Of a stretch of 64,000 bases of DNA, positions 35,662-47,333 are shown piece by piece; positions within the stretch are counted from its first letter, which is position 1, and each line of letters starts with the position of its first letter. This DNA is from Mercurialis annua (taxonomy: Eukaryota; Streptophyta; Magnoliopsida; Malpighiales; Euphorbiaceae), in the NCBI RefSeq assembly GCF_937616625.2, contig NC_065571.1, positions 44,377,651-44,441,650 of the forward strand. Reading direction: 5' to 3'. The notes beneath the pieces are model-generated. The model did no database searches. It was given only the letters and a program-made list of their open reading frames with translations, and was not told where the DNA came from. The position numbers and the translations under genes were made by a program.

Positions 35662-36944
35662 ATGGATCCTTACGATCTAGAACAAATAACAAAGCTTTTT
35701 AGAGACGAAATGATGGATAATAGTGATGAAGAAATGTTTATAATGTTGCAAGAATGGGATCAGCAACAAAGTGAAGCATCCGACAGCCGTGGACGGAGTC
35801 GAAGGTATTATAATCGAGAATGTGCAATGGGACACGATCGACTCTTCAATGATTATTTTGCCGACAATCCAGTTTACCCGGCAAATATATTTCTTCGAAA
35901 ATTACGAATGCGAAAAGCGTTATTCCTTCATGTAGTTGAATCTCTTCAAAATCATTCAGATTACTTCCAAATGAGGGTTGATGCAACTGGAAAAAGCGGA
36001 CTTTCTCCGCTTCAAAAATGCACTGCTGCTATTCGTCAATTAGCTTATGACGCCCCAATTGACAGTTATGATGAGTATATAAGAATTTCTGAAACCACTG
36101 CAATCGAATGTTTATTCAACTTTTATCGGTGCATGATGGAGATTTCTTCATCTAAATATTTGAGAAAGCGCCAATGCTGAGGATGTTGAACGCTTATTGC
36201 ACTTGCATTCTGAGCGCCACGACTTTCCTGGGATGCTTGGGAGTGTTGATTGTATGCACTGGAAATGGAAAAATTGTACAGTTACATTGAAAGGCCAATT
36301 TACTCGAGGTGATCAAGGATCTCCAACAATTATGTTGGAAGCAGTTGCATCAGTATATCTCTATATGGCATGTATTTTTTTGGTGTTGCTGGATCTAATA
36401 ATAACATCAACGTGCTCAATCAATCTCCATTATTTAATGACGTTTTGAAAGGATATGCTCCAAAGGTCCAGTTCACAATAAATGGAACACAATATTCAAA
36501 GGCGTATTATATAGCTGATGGAATCTATCCGGAATGGCCAACATTTGTTAAGAGTTTTACATAGCCGGAATACTAAAAAAGAATTAAATTCAAACAAATG
36601 CAAGAGTCTGCAAGAAAGGATGTCGAGAGAGCTTATGGTGTAATCCAATCTCGATGGGCAATAGTACGTGGTCCTGCCCGTTTTTGCATAGAGAAAAGTT
36701 GAAAGATATAATGTATACATGCATTATATTGCATATGATTGTAGAGGATGAAGGAGATGCAATAAAAAATTGGAATGACAAAGAAGTAGAACTACCGATA
36801 CCCGTAAGCTAAGGATCTATCTAAAACTTCCAACATTATCTTCAGAGGGATGTGGAAGTACGCGATCGCGAAGTACACTATCGTCTCCGTTCGGACTTAG
36901 TCGAACATATTTGTCAACATTTTGGAGAAAACGAAAATTTATAG
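35662..36944 (+). pseudogene. Harbinger DDE transposase, frameshifted
   Basis: The start MDPYDLEQ is followed by a good N-terminal half (YYNRECAMGHDRLFNDYFAD, FLRKLRMRKALFLHVVESL). The frame shifts near 36170, and again near 36345-36370. TAG at 36562-36564 and a nearby TAA interrupt the C-terminal part. The three catalytic acids are still visible across frames: Asp in GSVDCMHWKWKNC, Asp in YYIADGIYPEWPTF, Glu in RKDVERAYGVIQSRWAIV. Family length is about 400-450 aa, and the combined pieces match that. Confidence 0.85.
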
Positions 36945-37247
36945 TAACTTTATTGTAAATTAGTGTTTTTATTTGAAGTATTTTATGTTTTTTTTTATTT
37001 TGAATTATTTTATGTTTTTTTATTTGAAGTATTTTTATGTAGTAGTTTTTTTAACAATTAATGATTTATGTATTTTTTTATTAATATGTTTTTTTATCAT
37101 TAATTATCAATTACTTTACTTATTGTTATAATATATTATTATTTTTTAAAAATATTATTTAATATTTTTGGTGTATTATTTTTAATAATTTGCAACATAT
37201 TTTTAATAAATAATTTAATTCATACGTAATTATTTGTACATAATTAA

Positions 37248-37602
37248 AAAAGGCCAAATGTTGTAAAAAGGCCAAACCTTTCACAAAAGTTTCATAAAAG
37301 TCACGACCTTTCAATTTTGTCGATTTTGGCCAAAAACTGATTATTTGGTTTCACAAAAGTCCCGACCTTTCAATTTTGTCGATTTTGGCTAAAAATGGAT
37401 TATTTGGTTTCACAAAAATCCTGACCTTTCAATATTTGGCATGCCACATAAGCGTCACATAGGCAAATTGCAACCAAATTGAGAGTTGGCCACAATTGAA
37501 ACCAAATAATTTGTTTCTGGCCAAAATCGACAAAATTGAAAGGTCGGGACTTTTGTGAAACTTTTATGAAAGATTTAGCCTTTTTAAGACATTTGGCCTT
37601 AA
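37248..37602. mobile_element. Foldback MITE nested in Harbinger element
   Basis: Ends are AGGCCAAATG and CATTTGGCCT. The left arm holds about 2.5 tandem copies of a unit of about 55 bases (TTTCACAAAAGTCCCGACC, TTTCAATTTTGTCGATTTTG) while the right arm holds one, inverted. The repeat number therefore differs between arms. Noncoding, younger than the Harbinger element. Confidence 0.75.
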
Positions 37603-37782
37603 AAAAATTATGAGTAGAATATATTTTTAATAAAGAAAGTAGTACGAAATGGGTGGTTCCCTTATCAGTTTGCTTTTTAAAATCTAACCATTGTAGAATA
37701 TTGTATAATAAGATTGAGTTTAATTGAAAGCTGATGTGACATCTTATCAGACTCAAAAATAGTCTAACGACTGTAGATGCTC

Positions 37783-39239
37783 TTTATTTATTATAACAAT
37801 AATTTTATTTTTTACTATTTTTTGTGTTATTTTTAATACATTCAACTATAATAAACAAGGACATGCATGGAAATTAAACAATCAAATAATAAATTACAGT
37901 TTATAATTTGGTACAAAACAAATAAAAGTAGCAAATATCAATTTAAGACAGAAAAAGTAATTAATATATAAATCCATTGAATTAGAAATTATCTATATTT
38001 ATTGAATCCAGGACAGTAATTTGATCTAGTAAAAAGATAAGTTTGTGATTGTTAATTAATTGGTTAATTAAAAGTTGATTTGATTAGATATTGTAATTAG
38101 ATTAGGATAAGAAGGTAGTTACTGGTTATTATTCCTTCCATTCCAATAGAGTTATCAATTTTACCTTTATCATATTATTTAAGAAAAATAAATAATTAAT
38201 ATTTTTTTATTTATTTTATCATATCCTTATTTAATATAAGTCCACTTGTAATTTTCTTTCAATTTACTCATTAGTGAATTTTAAATAGAATAATATAGGA
38301 AAACTAAATATAAAAGTTGTTACTTTTTCAAAGTGGAAAAGAATTTTGGAACAATAAAATTTCTTAAAGTGGACAACTCTATTGATCGAAACTGAGTGAG
38401 TACTATTTGACTTAATTATTTAAAAATATCTTATTTTTTGATTTTTTATGGTTTATATTTTAAATTATCAATTTTAATATATTTTTTAATTTTTAATTTT
38501 AATTACAAATATTTAATTAAATTAGAGTAAAAAATATCAAATATGTATCCTCATATTGTTTGAATTGTTCCAATTTGTGCTTTTACTATCGAGAATTTTA
38601 AATATGAAAGATGTATTTAAACTTTATTCCATTTTTAATTCAAATAAATGATTACAATTGAAATTGAAAAGTGAGAGAAAATTAACAATTTTAAAAGTTT
38701 GTGCATAACGAAAAAAGTCAAAAAATAGTGTATTTTTTTCATTAAGCCTCGAGAAAAGGGATTAATAAACTTTTAGTAGTTAATTTTTAAAAAAAATAAC
38801 AATATGATGTCTTAATAAAAATTTATACCAAACCAAAAAATGAACTTATTAATAATTACAAATTAGTTGTTCCAACCGATTTATGTCAAAAAAGGTGACA
38901 TGACGTATGACGTAAATGAAATATACTTGTGACTAACAGGCGGTTTTACATGCTACCGAAACAAAACCGGTTGAAACAATTAATTTGTAATTATTTAACA
39001 AAATTATAATCCATATCAATATAAATTTTCATCGAGACACATATAGTCATTTCAAACACCAAAAATTTATTAATCTCTAATCATCCACCTCAACACTTGT
39101 TGACGTGGCTTTATCATGGCCTTTTTTTCTCTTTGAAATGGAATAACATCACCCAGCTGACAATGAGTTTGTCTTCAACTACTTATGTTGAGAACCAGAG
39201 AGGCAATTCTGATACTCCCCATTAACATTCACTTGTGAA
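37783..39239. other. Gene-free stretch upstream of PBCP, with a Stowaway MITE
   Basis: AT-rich spacer. Apart from the element at 38132-38400 I see only homopolymer-rich sequence. The last 60-100 bases before 39240 are probably the 5' UTR and promoter of the phosphatase gene. Confidence 0.45.
38132..38400. mobile_element. Stowaway-like MITE
   Basis: The left end TTCCTTCCATTCCAATAGAG and the right end read inwards CTCACTCAGTTTCGATCAAT, followed by AGAGTTG, are Stowaway-like termini, with TA on both flanks (38130-38131 and 38401-38402). Noncoding. Confidence 0.7.
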
Positions 39240-42200
39240 ATGGCAATTTCCATTTCTCGGTGTAACCAATTCTTCCATTGTTGGACAGTTCCTAAAGCAT
39301 CCCTTTTCAAGAGGAAATGCCTCTCTTTTGCTTCATCACAGCAACTCAACTCTTCTGGGTTAGCAAATCCTTTATTTTTTTGTACTTCTTGTTGTTGTTT
39401 TTCTTCTTCATTCCAAGATTTAATGGTTCTTCTTCTTTGTTTTTTATAGTACAGAGCTTTGTTTTTGCATTGGAACTCACCTCATCCCACATCCCAATAA
39501 GGTAGCTATCTTTTTTCACAATCTTTGTATAGCAATGGTATGATTATCTTAGTTAAATTTCATTTATTTAGATTGACAAAGGTGGGGAAGATGCATTCTT
39601 CGTGAGCACCTACAATGGAGGAGTTATCGCGGTCGCTGATGGTGTCTCTGGGTATGAATGACATTCTTGGTTTGGTTCGGTTTGATTTGAATCTTGAAAA
39701 TTAAGTTTCTTTTGATATTGAAAAGTTTAAAATTTTGATATGCTTCGAACCGAATGCACACCCGGATTACGAGTGCTATTCAATTAGTATTTATTTTGAA
39801 TTCATTTGGAATTTTTTTAAATATTGTCTTGCTTATTTTAAAAGAATTTAATAAGAAATTTGTTTGAATATGAAATAAATTCTGAAGTATAGTTTATCCA
39901 TATATCTGTGTGATTTCTGATTATTTATATGAAATGACATACTACCAGAAATTTGTTGACGAAACCTAAGACTTGGTTTCCATTTGCATGATCTTAGCTG
40001 GGCTGAAGAGAATGTGGATCCTTCGTTGTTCTCTCGGGAACTTATGGCCAATGCTTCATGTTTTGTAGGGGATGAAGAGGTACTTCTATACTAGTGTCAG
40101 AGTGTGTATATGCAAGTTAATAGTATTAGTTTTTGTTAATGCTCTTCACAATTAATATTCGATGTTTTGGATTGTCAGCAATCATACTTTGCTGTTATAA
40201 TATATGCTATGTTGCACAAAAACTTATTGAGTCTTATGTTTCGGTGTTTCATTTCCGTTCTCGAAAATGCTTCTAAAACTGAAATTTTTATAATTATAAC
40301 TATGCCACCATAATGTTTTTCGTTTCAACGTTTTTGTGCTGCATTGTTTCTATTTGCATATAGCAGAGGATATATGTATCCAGCAATTCAGAATTCCTTA
40401 CTTTTTGATAGGTAAACTATGATCCTCAACTCCTCATAAGGAAAGCACATGCTTCTACTTCCTCTATAGGTTCAGCTACTGTGTAAGTCCTACATGTTGT
40501 TCCCATGAGAGAATTGATAAATCTGCTTTTGGACCTTTGAAGTTAACATGTAACGTCATTAAACTTCACTTGGTTTTAATAGAATTGTTGCCATGCTGGA
40601 GAGGAATGGAATGCTAAAGATTGCTAATGTAGGGGATTGTGGAATAAGGGTCATTCGCTGTGGTCCGTCGGTTTTCCCTTCTCTATTTCACGTTTCTCTG
40701 AATTTTATGTTTTCGTTCGCATTCAATTATTTTTTTTTTCACAAAATCAAATTTATTTAATTTGATTGCATGTGAACTATGCAGGTCAGATAATTTTTTC
40801 ATCATCGATACAAGAACATTATTTTGATTGTCCCTATCAATTAAGCTCAGAAATGCTCACGCAGACATATGCCGACGCCATGGTATGATGATATCTAGCT
40901 CTCCTAAAATGTAGAACCGTATGAATGTCATGTGGCGAGCTATGTTGAAGCATTTTTTCTTTCTAATCTTAAAAAAGGTTAGCAGTCTGGAATTAATGGA
41001 GGGAGACATCATTGTGATGGGCTCAGACGGACTTTTTGACAATGTTTTCAGTGAAGAAATTGTTTCAACAATTACTGAACACAAGGGTGTGGCAGAGGCT
41101 GGTATGGTTTCGTAGTTTAGTTATATTATGTTAGAGGAGTCTATGATTTTCTAACTGAGATTCAATGTGGCTGCTAGCAAAGGCATTAGCTAACCTAGCA
41201 AGAACACATGCACTGGATTCAGAATTTGACTCGCCGTATGCCTTGGAAGCAAGATCAAAGGTGAAACTATTTATGAGAGTTGAGCAATTACTGAATAACC
41301 TTTGATAATTGCTAATAAACCTTTGTAAACAGGGTTTTGATGTTCCATTGTGGAAGAAAATACTTGGAATGAAGCTTACAGGCATGTTCTTATTTCTCAT
41401 ATAATTGCTGCTTTCATCAACTTGATAGTCATAGTATAGATAATTGTGTGACCAAAATAATTGCATTAACTCATCCCAAGGTTTGTGACTAGTGGGATTG
41501 TTCTCAGCATGTAGTTAGTTAGAATTGTAGCCTTTGTAGGGGGTCGCAAATGTGGTGACCAGTGGCGAAACTATGAATTTTATTGAGGGAAGGGGCGGAA
41601 TTTTATTTGACGGAACGACATGGCGTCTATTTTTAGGTCAAATGATATCGTCGTTCGGATATTTTTTTTAGCTAAAAGAAATATTACTTGGTCTAATTTT
41701 AAGTAAAAAAAGTTATTTGCTCTATTTTTTATGTATATATAATTGAGGAGGGGTGAGCACTTGATGAAGGAATTGAATCCGCAATCTTAGCAGTTTGTCG
41801 CCAGCAGTTACATTATATTTTTTTGTGATTGATTCTGCTAAATTGGGGATATTTTTTATTTAAGAGTTTAATTGGTTGAGAATTTACTTCAAGAGTTTGA
41901 ACATTCTTTTTATAATATCTAGTGGATTGAAATGATCTTTTTACAAAAACACATCCATCTCCTTCGTTTTAAACACACACAAAATAAAAAAGGCTTTTGC
42001 CCCTTCTCCGTTGATGAAGGGGCAAAGCTTCTGGCTAAGGGGGTGTGCCTAACACACGTCATGGTGGTACATTATCTTTTCAAAATTCTTTATTATTTTA
42101 TGTTCTAGATTATCTTTCTCGGATAAAGGTATTTATTATTCGGACGAAGGATATGTGTTAATCGAGGTAAAGGTGTGATAGTCGGATGATATGTCATGCC

Positions 42201-42350
42201 ATTCTTGATTCATTGACAGGAGGGAAGGTTGATGATATTACTGTGATTGTTGGCCGCATCGTAAAATCAGAAGAACCAGAAGTACCAACGCTCTCAGAAG
42301 AACCGGAAGTACAAGAAGAACCAACACTCTCCAACGACGCTGAAATATGA
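39240..42350 (+). CDS. PBCP: PP2C phosphatase, photosystem II core phosphatase (PBCP) type
   Basis: PBCP dephosphorylates photosystem II core proteins in the chloroplast and is Mn/Mg-dependent. Exons: 39240-39358, 39450-39501, 39572-39651, 39998-40079, 40412-40482, 40583-40662, 40785-40882, 40978-41101, 41178-41260, 41333-41381, 42220-42350. They sum to 969 nt (322 aa). Residues 1 to about 40 are Ser/Lys-rich (transit peptide). Motifs: KGGEDAFFVSTYNGG, VIAVADGVSGWAE (metal Asp), ANVGDCGIRVIR, EHYFDCPYQLS, DIIVMGSDGLFDNVF (metal Asp), GGKVDDITVIVGRI (metal Asp). The first exon boundary was set by the family stretch TELCFCIGTHLIPHPNK. Intron 10 (41382-42219) begins GC and carries transposon debris. 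After the phosphatase domain the tail has Glu/Pro/Val-rich repeats (EEPEVP, EEPEVQ) not expected in the family. Confidence 0.95.
41565..42180. mobile_element. Transposon debris in PBCP intron 10
   Basis: AGTGGCGAAACTATGAATTT at about 41581 looks like a MITE or retroelement terminus (the AGTGGCGGAGCYA class). A second block at 41995-42050 has a short hairpin (TTTTGCCCCTTC / GAAGGGGCAAAG). I could not pair complete ends. The whole is intronic. Confidence 0.35.
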
Positions 42351-43234
42351 ATAGTTTTACACAATACTTTACTGCATCATTGTAAAGATCATCCAATTGC
42401 TTTGATAAGCTACTGAGTTGAAAATTGTTCCATAAAACACCTGATTATGATAGATTTAATTTCAAAGTTTTCGCCAGCGTTAGCTTTTTATGCAATCGTA
42501 AAGACAGCTTAAACCTTTCTTCAATGGCATCTCATGATATGTGTCATTTGCTATGTAAAATTGTACTGATATTTTATTTTTAGTGTGACAATTGGTATAA
42601 TTTAATTATAATCTCCAATAGAAACAGTTTAAAAAATTTAGTTCAATTAGGCTGCATGTCACTCTCATTTATATAAGACATAATTCCCTTCGAATAAAGG
42701 GAGTTTACTGTTATATTCAAGCAGAGAAGTTAATTTAGCAAATAGTACTGACAAAAGTAATACTACATAACAATAACAGTAAGAATCTTCTCAAAAAAAA
42801 AAAGCAATAACAGTAAGAATAGGTCGAGTTAAATTAAAATATAAAGAAAGGGAAATTAATGGAAGAAAAATAATCCTTCAATTATTCATGAAATACACTA
42901 CTTGTAGCCTCAGCCGTAATCCTCGCATCAATATGAAGCCCAAAAAAATTCTTCGAAAAGAAAAAAATTGCCGAGACAAAGCTGTGTGGGGGGTTTCATT
43001 CTGCTCAGGGTGATGAACTTAAGAGCATAACATAATTATCAATAAGATTATGAGACAACAATGTGTACAACATAACTAATTCTGACCTGATTTGATAATT
43101 AATGAGCAGCAAAGACTATAAAGAGGGTGCGCATGCCTTGCATACCGTCCCTCGTGTGAAGCTAACACCTTCGAATTGTACATCATTATTGTGTTGCAAC
43201 CGCTAAACTACAAATGCCATTTCATCCGCCCCAT
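42351..43234. other. Convergent intergenic region between PBCP and mitoferrin
   Basis: The two genes face each other across 884 bases that must hold both 3' UTRs and polyadenylation signals. The sequence is AT-rich, with a short direct repeat of CAATAACAGTAAGAAT near 42769-42820. No gene is seen. Confidence 0.6.
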
Positions 43235-46200
43235 TCAGGTGACAGTGCCGCTATTTTTATTACCATTGAGTTCCTGAAAGAATACTTTAGAGGCTTCATA
43301 AGTAGACCAGCAAATTGCAGCAGCAGGAGCATGGAAGAGCATCCTCGGAATCCAACCCCTCATCAGCCCTTTATACCCATCCTTTTTCACTATAACCCGA
43401 ATAACGTCTCCAATTGAACCACTTTTGAATCTATCACATCCGCAGATACCCTGTGAATGCAATTGTTAGTTTCACTGAACTAATTAACAAATTTCATGCA
43501 ATATCTGATAATTTTAGGAATTGAGTAATCTTCGTGACTTGTAGTTTCAGTTACTATTTGTTATCAAAAGTTAAGTACGTTCTATAAATGAAGTTCACCT
43601 AATTGTTGTAAACTTTGGGTGCACATAAACTAGAAGTTTTATCTGATCAGCTATCCCTTCCCCTTTTTTTCTTACTTCCTATGGGAGAACAAAACAAAAG
43701 GCAATGCTTGATATTGTTCAAAAATTCAATAAATTTCCATTCATGAAAAGCAATTTTTAATTCAATTTCCGTACTTTAATTATGTTTATCTAAACACATT
43801 TTCATTAAGTATAATTTCTTTTTATGCAATTTTGAAGTCGAACAAAATAAAAAGATTCTGAGGCCTAACACCAAGTCTTTAATTGACATGATATGAATGT
43901 TTTTGTAGGATCAGCCAGAGCCCTTTTTTTGGTAGAATAGCAATACGCAAAAAGCCAGCTAACCAATAAGAGCATAATGTAACCACGTAACAAAGAAGAA
44001 CAGACAACACAAGATTTTAATATGATTAAGCTTCCTTATGCCTCTCAGCTACCTTTTCCACACCCCCCCTGGATAATGAGACAGGAAGAATTTAGCAATA
44101 CAGTAAATGATCAAGCATACGGCCCTTGTACAGCCATAACAGAACGTCTCTCACTAAATCTTTTATCGCCCCAGGCTATCTTCAAATGCCGCTATGAACC
44201 AACATATCCATAACAACAACAGTTCCCACTTATTTTTTGACAAAATTTATGTCATGAACAGAAATTAATCTAATTCGGAAGCCTAAAACTTAATTAAGAA
44301 GATGAAACACATTCTACCTGCAAAAAGTATTTGGAGAGAATTGAAATAAACTTCTAACTCATTGTTAAGAACAGTTGACTCTTGATACAAAGAGTTCAGA
44401 GAAAAGAAAATCATTAAGATGGGATCCTACTTAGCTAAGAGTCTATGTGGTACTTGCATAAGCATTCCCTGACCCTGGCCCCATCTTCATTTATAAGAGA
44501 ATCAACTCATAAATCCTCCGACTTAAAAGAGTACAGAGACCTGCTTTTTCCTAGGCACTTCTTATTTGTAGATAAAACTATTTTTTTTTCTTAGTTTATT
44601 GCTTCACTACATATTTCATGGTTTATTACTTTTCTACAGACTGAAAAACAGAAAATCTAGATATATAGGTATCATGTGATACCCATTTGTGATCTGTTAG
44701 CTTTATCTAAATGCTTCAGTATAACAACATTGGTAGTTTGATTTAGACAAGCAGAAACAAACATGTTCTATAACATAAAAGCATACAGACAAAATGTGTA
44801 TTTTGCCAACTACTAATGTTAGTTGTTGGGGTGGTTGGTTTTTTAGTTTTTTTTGGCTTATTTCTCTCCATATTCCATCTGTTTCTAATCTCCTTTAAAT
44901 TGACAGAACATTCAACAGAGCAACAATCATCCCTCCAGCAGAACCAATAGATGATGTTCTCACCATTTCAACGACCTAGTTAACTGATGATATTTCTCTC
45001 CATCTCTCATCTCTTTCCAAATACCTCCTTTTCATTGTCCACTTGCTCTTGTTATAAGATTTTTCTCTTCTTCTCCTCTTCCCTTCTCTGCCTGACCCTT
45101 CTTTTGCTTATAGTACTTTATTGTTGAGTATATTCAAATGGATCTTTCAATGCGTTCTAAGATTTCATTACAAGTTCGAATGATTTCTTGCTTGTCCTTA
45201 TAGTGCACATTTCTTTTGATTTAAAAGAGTGATTATTTCTGTAATTTGAAAAGTATGTTCTGAATATGCAATGGACCACTCAGTAAATACGTGTGTATTT
45301 ATAGCCTATATTATTATAATATATATGACGATGAAAAAGAAAGAAGAGAGAATTGCTTTGAGAAAAAAAGCAATACAAACAAACTGATTCACATTTTTTT
45401 CGGACGGATGATATCAAATATAACCAATGAAATCCACCACTTACGTTTAATTGGCAGAAAAAAGTTTGAAGAACATTAGAATTGGATTTGCTATGTTGGA
45501 CCAAAAGAACAGAACAATGTGAACATAAGAACTCTAATAAAAGAAATATCATTGTAAAAATTAAACACTCGGATATTCTAGAGATGGAACAGCCAGCTAC
45601 AACAATGATGCTGCTGGTTGAGAACTTAATTTTCCAGGTTCATGACTGATTTTCTTTTATTTCCTTTCTTTGCTTTTACTAAGGAACAAAAACGTTAGTC
45701 GCCAGACCCAAAAAGAACAAAAAGCCAAGCAATTAGCTAAGAAACTAGTTAGGTATAAGATCTCTATCAAGGGAATAGGGTACAAACTTATAACATCTAT
45801 GAATCTATGAACAATTGGCAATAAACAAAGCCAAACATAAAATTTACTAGATAGTGCTACTATGCTACTACATAGCACCTTGAAAAAGCTAAGGTTGAAA
45901 ATAGAAGGGCAAATTTTTTTCAGACATAGCTTAAAAAGCTGGTCTGGCTGCTTGAAATCAGCTGATAAAAGAAATTTATGATACTACGAGGAAGTTTAAA
46001 GTGTATGTTGTAATTAATGAAGAAATTATGGGAGTTCAGAAGGAAATTCAAAATCTTCCAAGGACTTAGTGCTGCATGAGCTATTCAAATCTAAACATGA
46101 GAGGTGTACTGACTATGTTTATCTACCTACACGAGCGAAGCATCTACTTAAAGAGAATCTGCTTCATACAAATAAACAGCAGAATCAGCTCTAGTGGCCA

Positions 46201-47333
46201 CTGGCCAATAACTTATTGCGCTTTTACTAAACAAAAAGATAATGTCAAATAGATAGACAGAGCAGTTTTAATTCAACTGCAAGAACTTGCAAGTCGAAGT
46301 TGTGACGTAGCTTAATGGATTGTTCTATCTTCTATTTACTTCGTTTACCTCCACCATTTTCAAATTACATTGTCATTTTCTCCCCATACTCAAGGTGGTA
46401 GCTTTACATATTATAAGCATTCAAACTCCCGTCTTCATGTTCTTATTGTTAACATAATTACTTAAGCAACATATAAATCTAATACATGTATGAATAAAAT
46501 TGTAAATTTCTCCTCAGAATCTTAAAGTATGAAATCGCAAACAGACGAACAAAGAATAAAGACGGTACCTGGCACTGCAACTGAGTCTTGACAACATCAA
46601 GAGGAGTAGTAACAGCAGCAGCAAGTGCACCAGCAGCAGCTCCAGCAGTAGCATGAACAATCAACCGCTCATCAGTAGCACTCTCCGGAGAGACCTCCAT
46701 CAAAGCTCGTTTAGTAGCTTCATAAGTCGCAAAATGCACAGCCGTAAAAGGCGCATTCATCAAAACCGTAGTCCTATACGACGCGTAAAACGCGCCAAAC
46801 CCCTCTTCTCTCAACACCCTCTTAACACAATCCCACACACCCTTATACGCATTACTCCCCAGCTGCAGTCTCTGCTTCACCATATCCATAGGCGTAAGCA
46901 CCGCGTCGCTGGCAACCGTCGCGCAAACACCCGACATAGCATGCGCCATCGAATTATTCGGATTATCACCAGACAAATACTTCTTACACACCTCATAGAT
47001 CGAAAAATAAACAGCGTGGGCAGGGCCGGCGCCGATACCCATGGCGGCGATACCTCTGTAGAAGGCGGAGGGGCCCTCCGTTTGAAGAATGGAGCGGAAG
47101 GCGTGAGTGACGCTGACGGATTTAATGGGGCAAGAACCGAGGGCTTGCATATGGGTTTTGACAGTGTCGACGGGGAACATGGCCATGTGCTCGACTGAAC
47201 CGGCTATGGAACCGGCAATCATGAACTGCCAGAAGTGGAGGCCGTCGTGAGAGGTCATGGCGGGTGATATTTCGGGGCGGAAATCGGGGCGGAATTCAGG
47301 GTTTTGGAATTTGGCGGTGGCTTCGGCGGCCAT
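43235..47333 (-). CDS. MIT: Mitoferrin-like mitochondrial iron transporter
   Basis: A mitochondrial carrier family protein of the mitoferrin branch, expected to import iron across the inner membrane for Fe-S and haem use. Coding exons on the minus strand are 47333-46569 and 43450-43235; the 3.1-kb intron splits the third repeat. Spliced length is 326 aa, as in the family. The three carrier repeats show PVDTVKTHMQ, PMDMVKQRLQ and PLDVVKTQLQ, each preceded by a small-residue helix (IAGSIAGSVEHMAMF, AMSGVCATVASDAVL, TAGAAAGALAAAV). The conserved end is GWIPRMLFHAPAAAICWSTY. No cleavable presequence is needed in this family. The first exon is noticeably G+C-rich and gives a false antisense frame. 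Intact. Confidence 0.95.

Larger units (their letters stand above)
33719..37782 (+). mobile_element. PIF/Harbinger DNA transposon, decayed
   Basis: The left end GAGCATCCACAATGG and the right end read inwards (GAGCATCTACAGTCG) are the terminal repeats expected for this superfamily. Left flank is TTA and right flank TTT, so the 3-base target duplication is uncertain. Inside, in the same orientation, are a Myb/SANT-like gene (about 34270-35058) and a DDE transposase gene (35662 to about 36944), the usual Harbinger pair. A later foldback MITE (37248-37602) sits in the right arm. Both genes are broken, so the copy cannot act alone. Confidence 0.85.

Noticed and set aside
46653..47198. 181-codon plus-strand frame over mitoferrin exon 1
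   Set aside because: Antisense by-product of G+C-rich carrier codons; Arg/His-rich with no domain.
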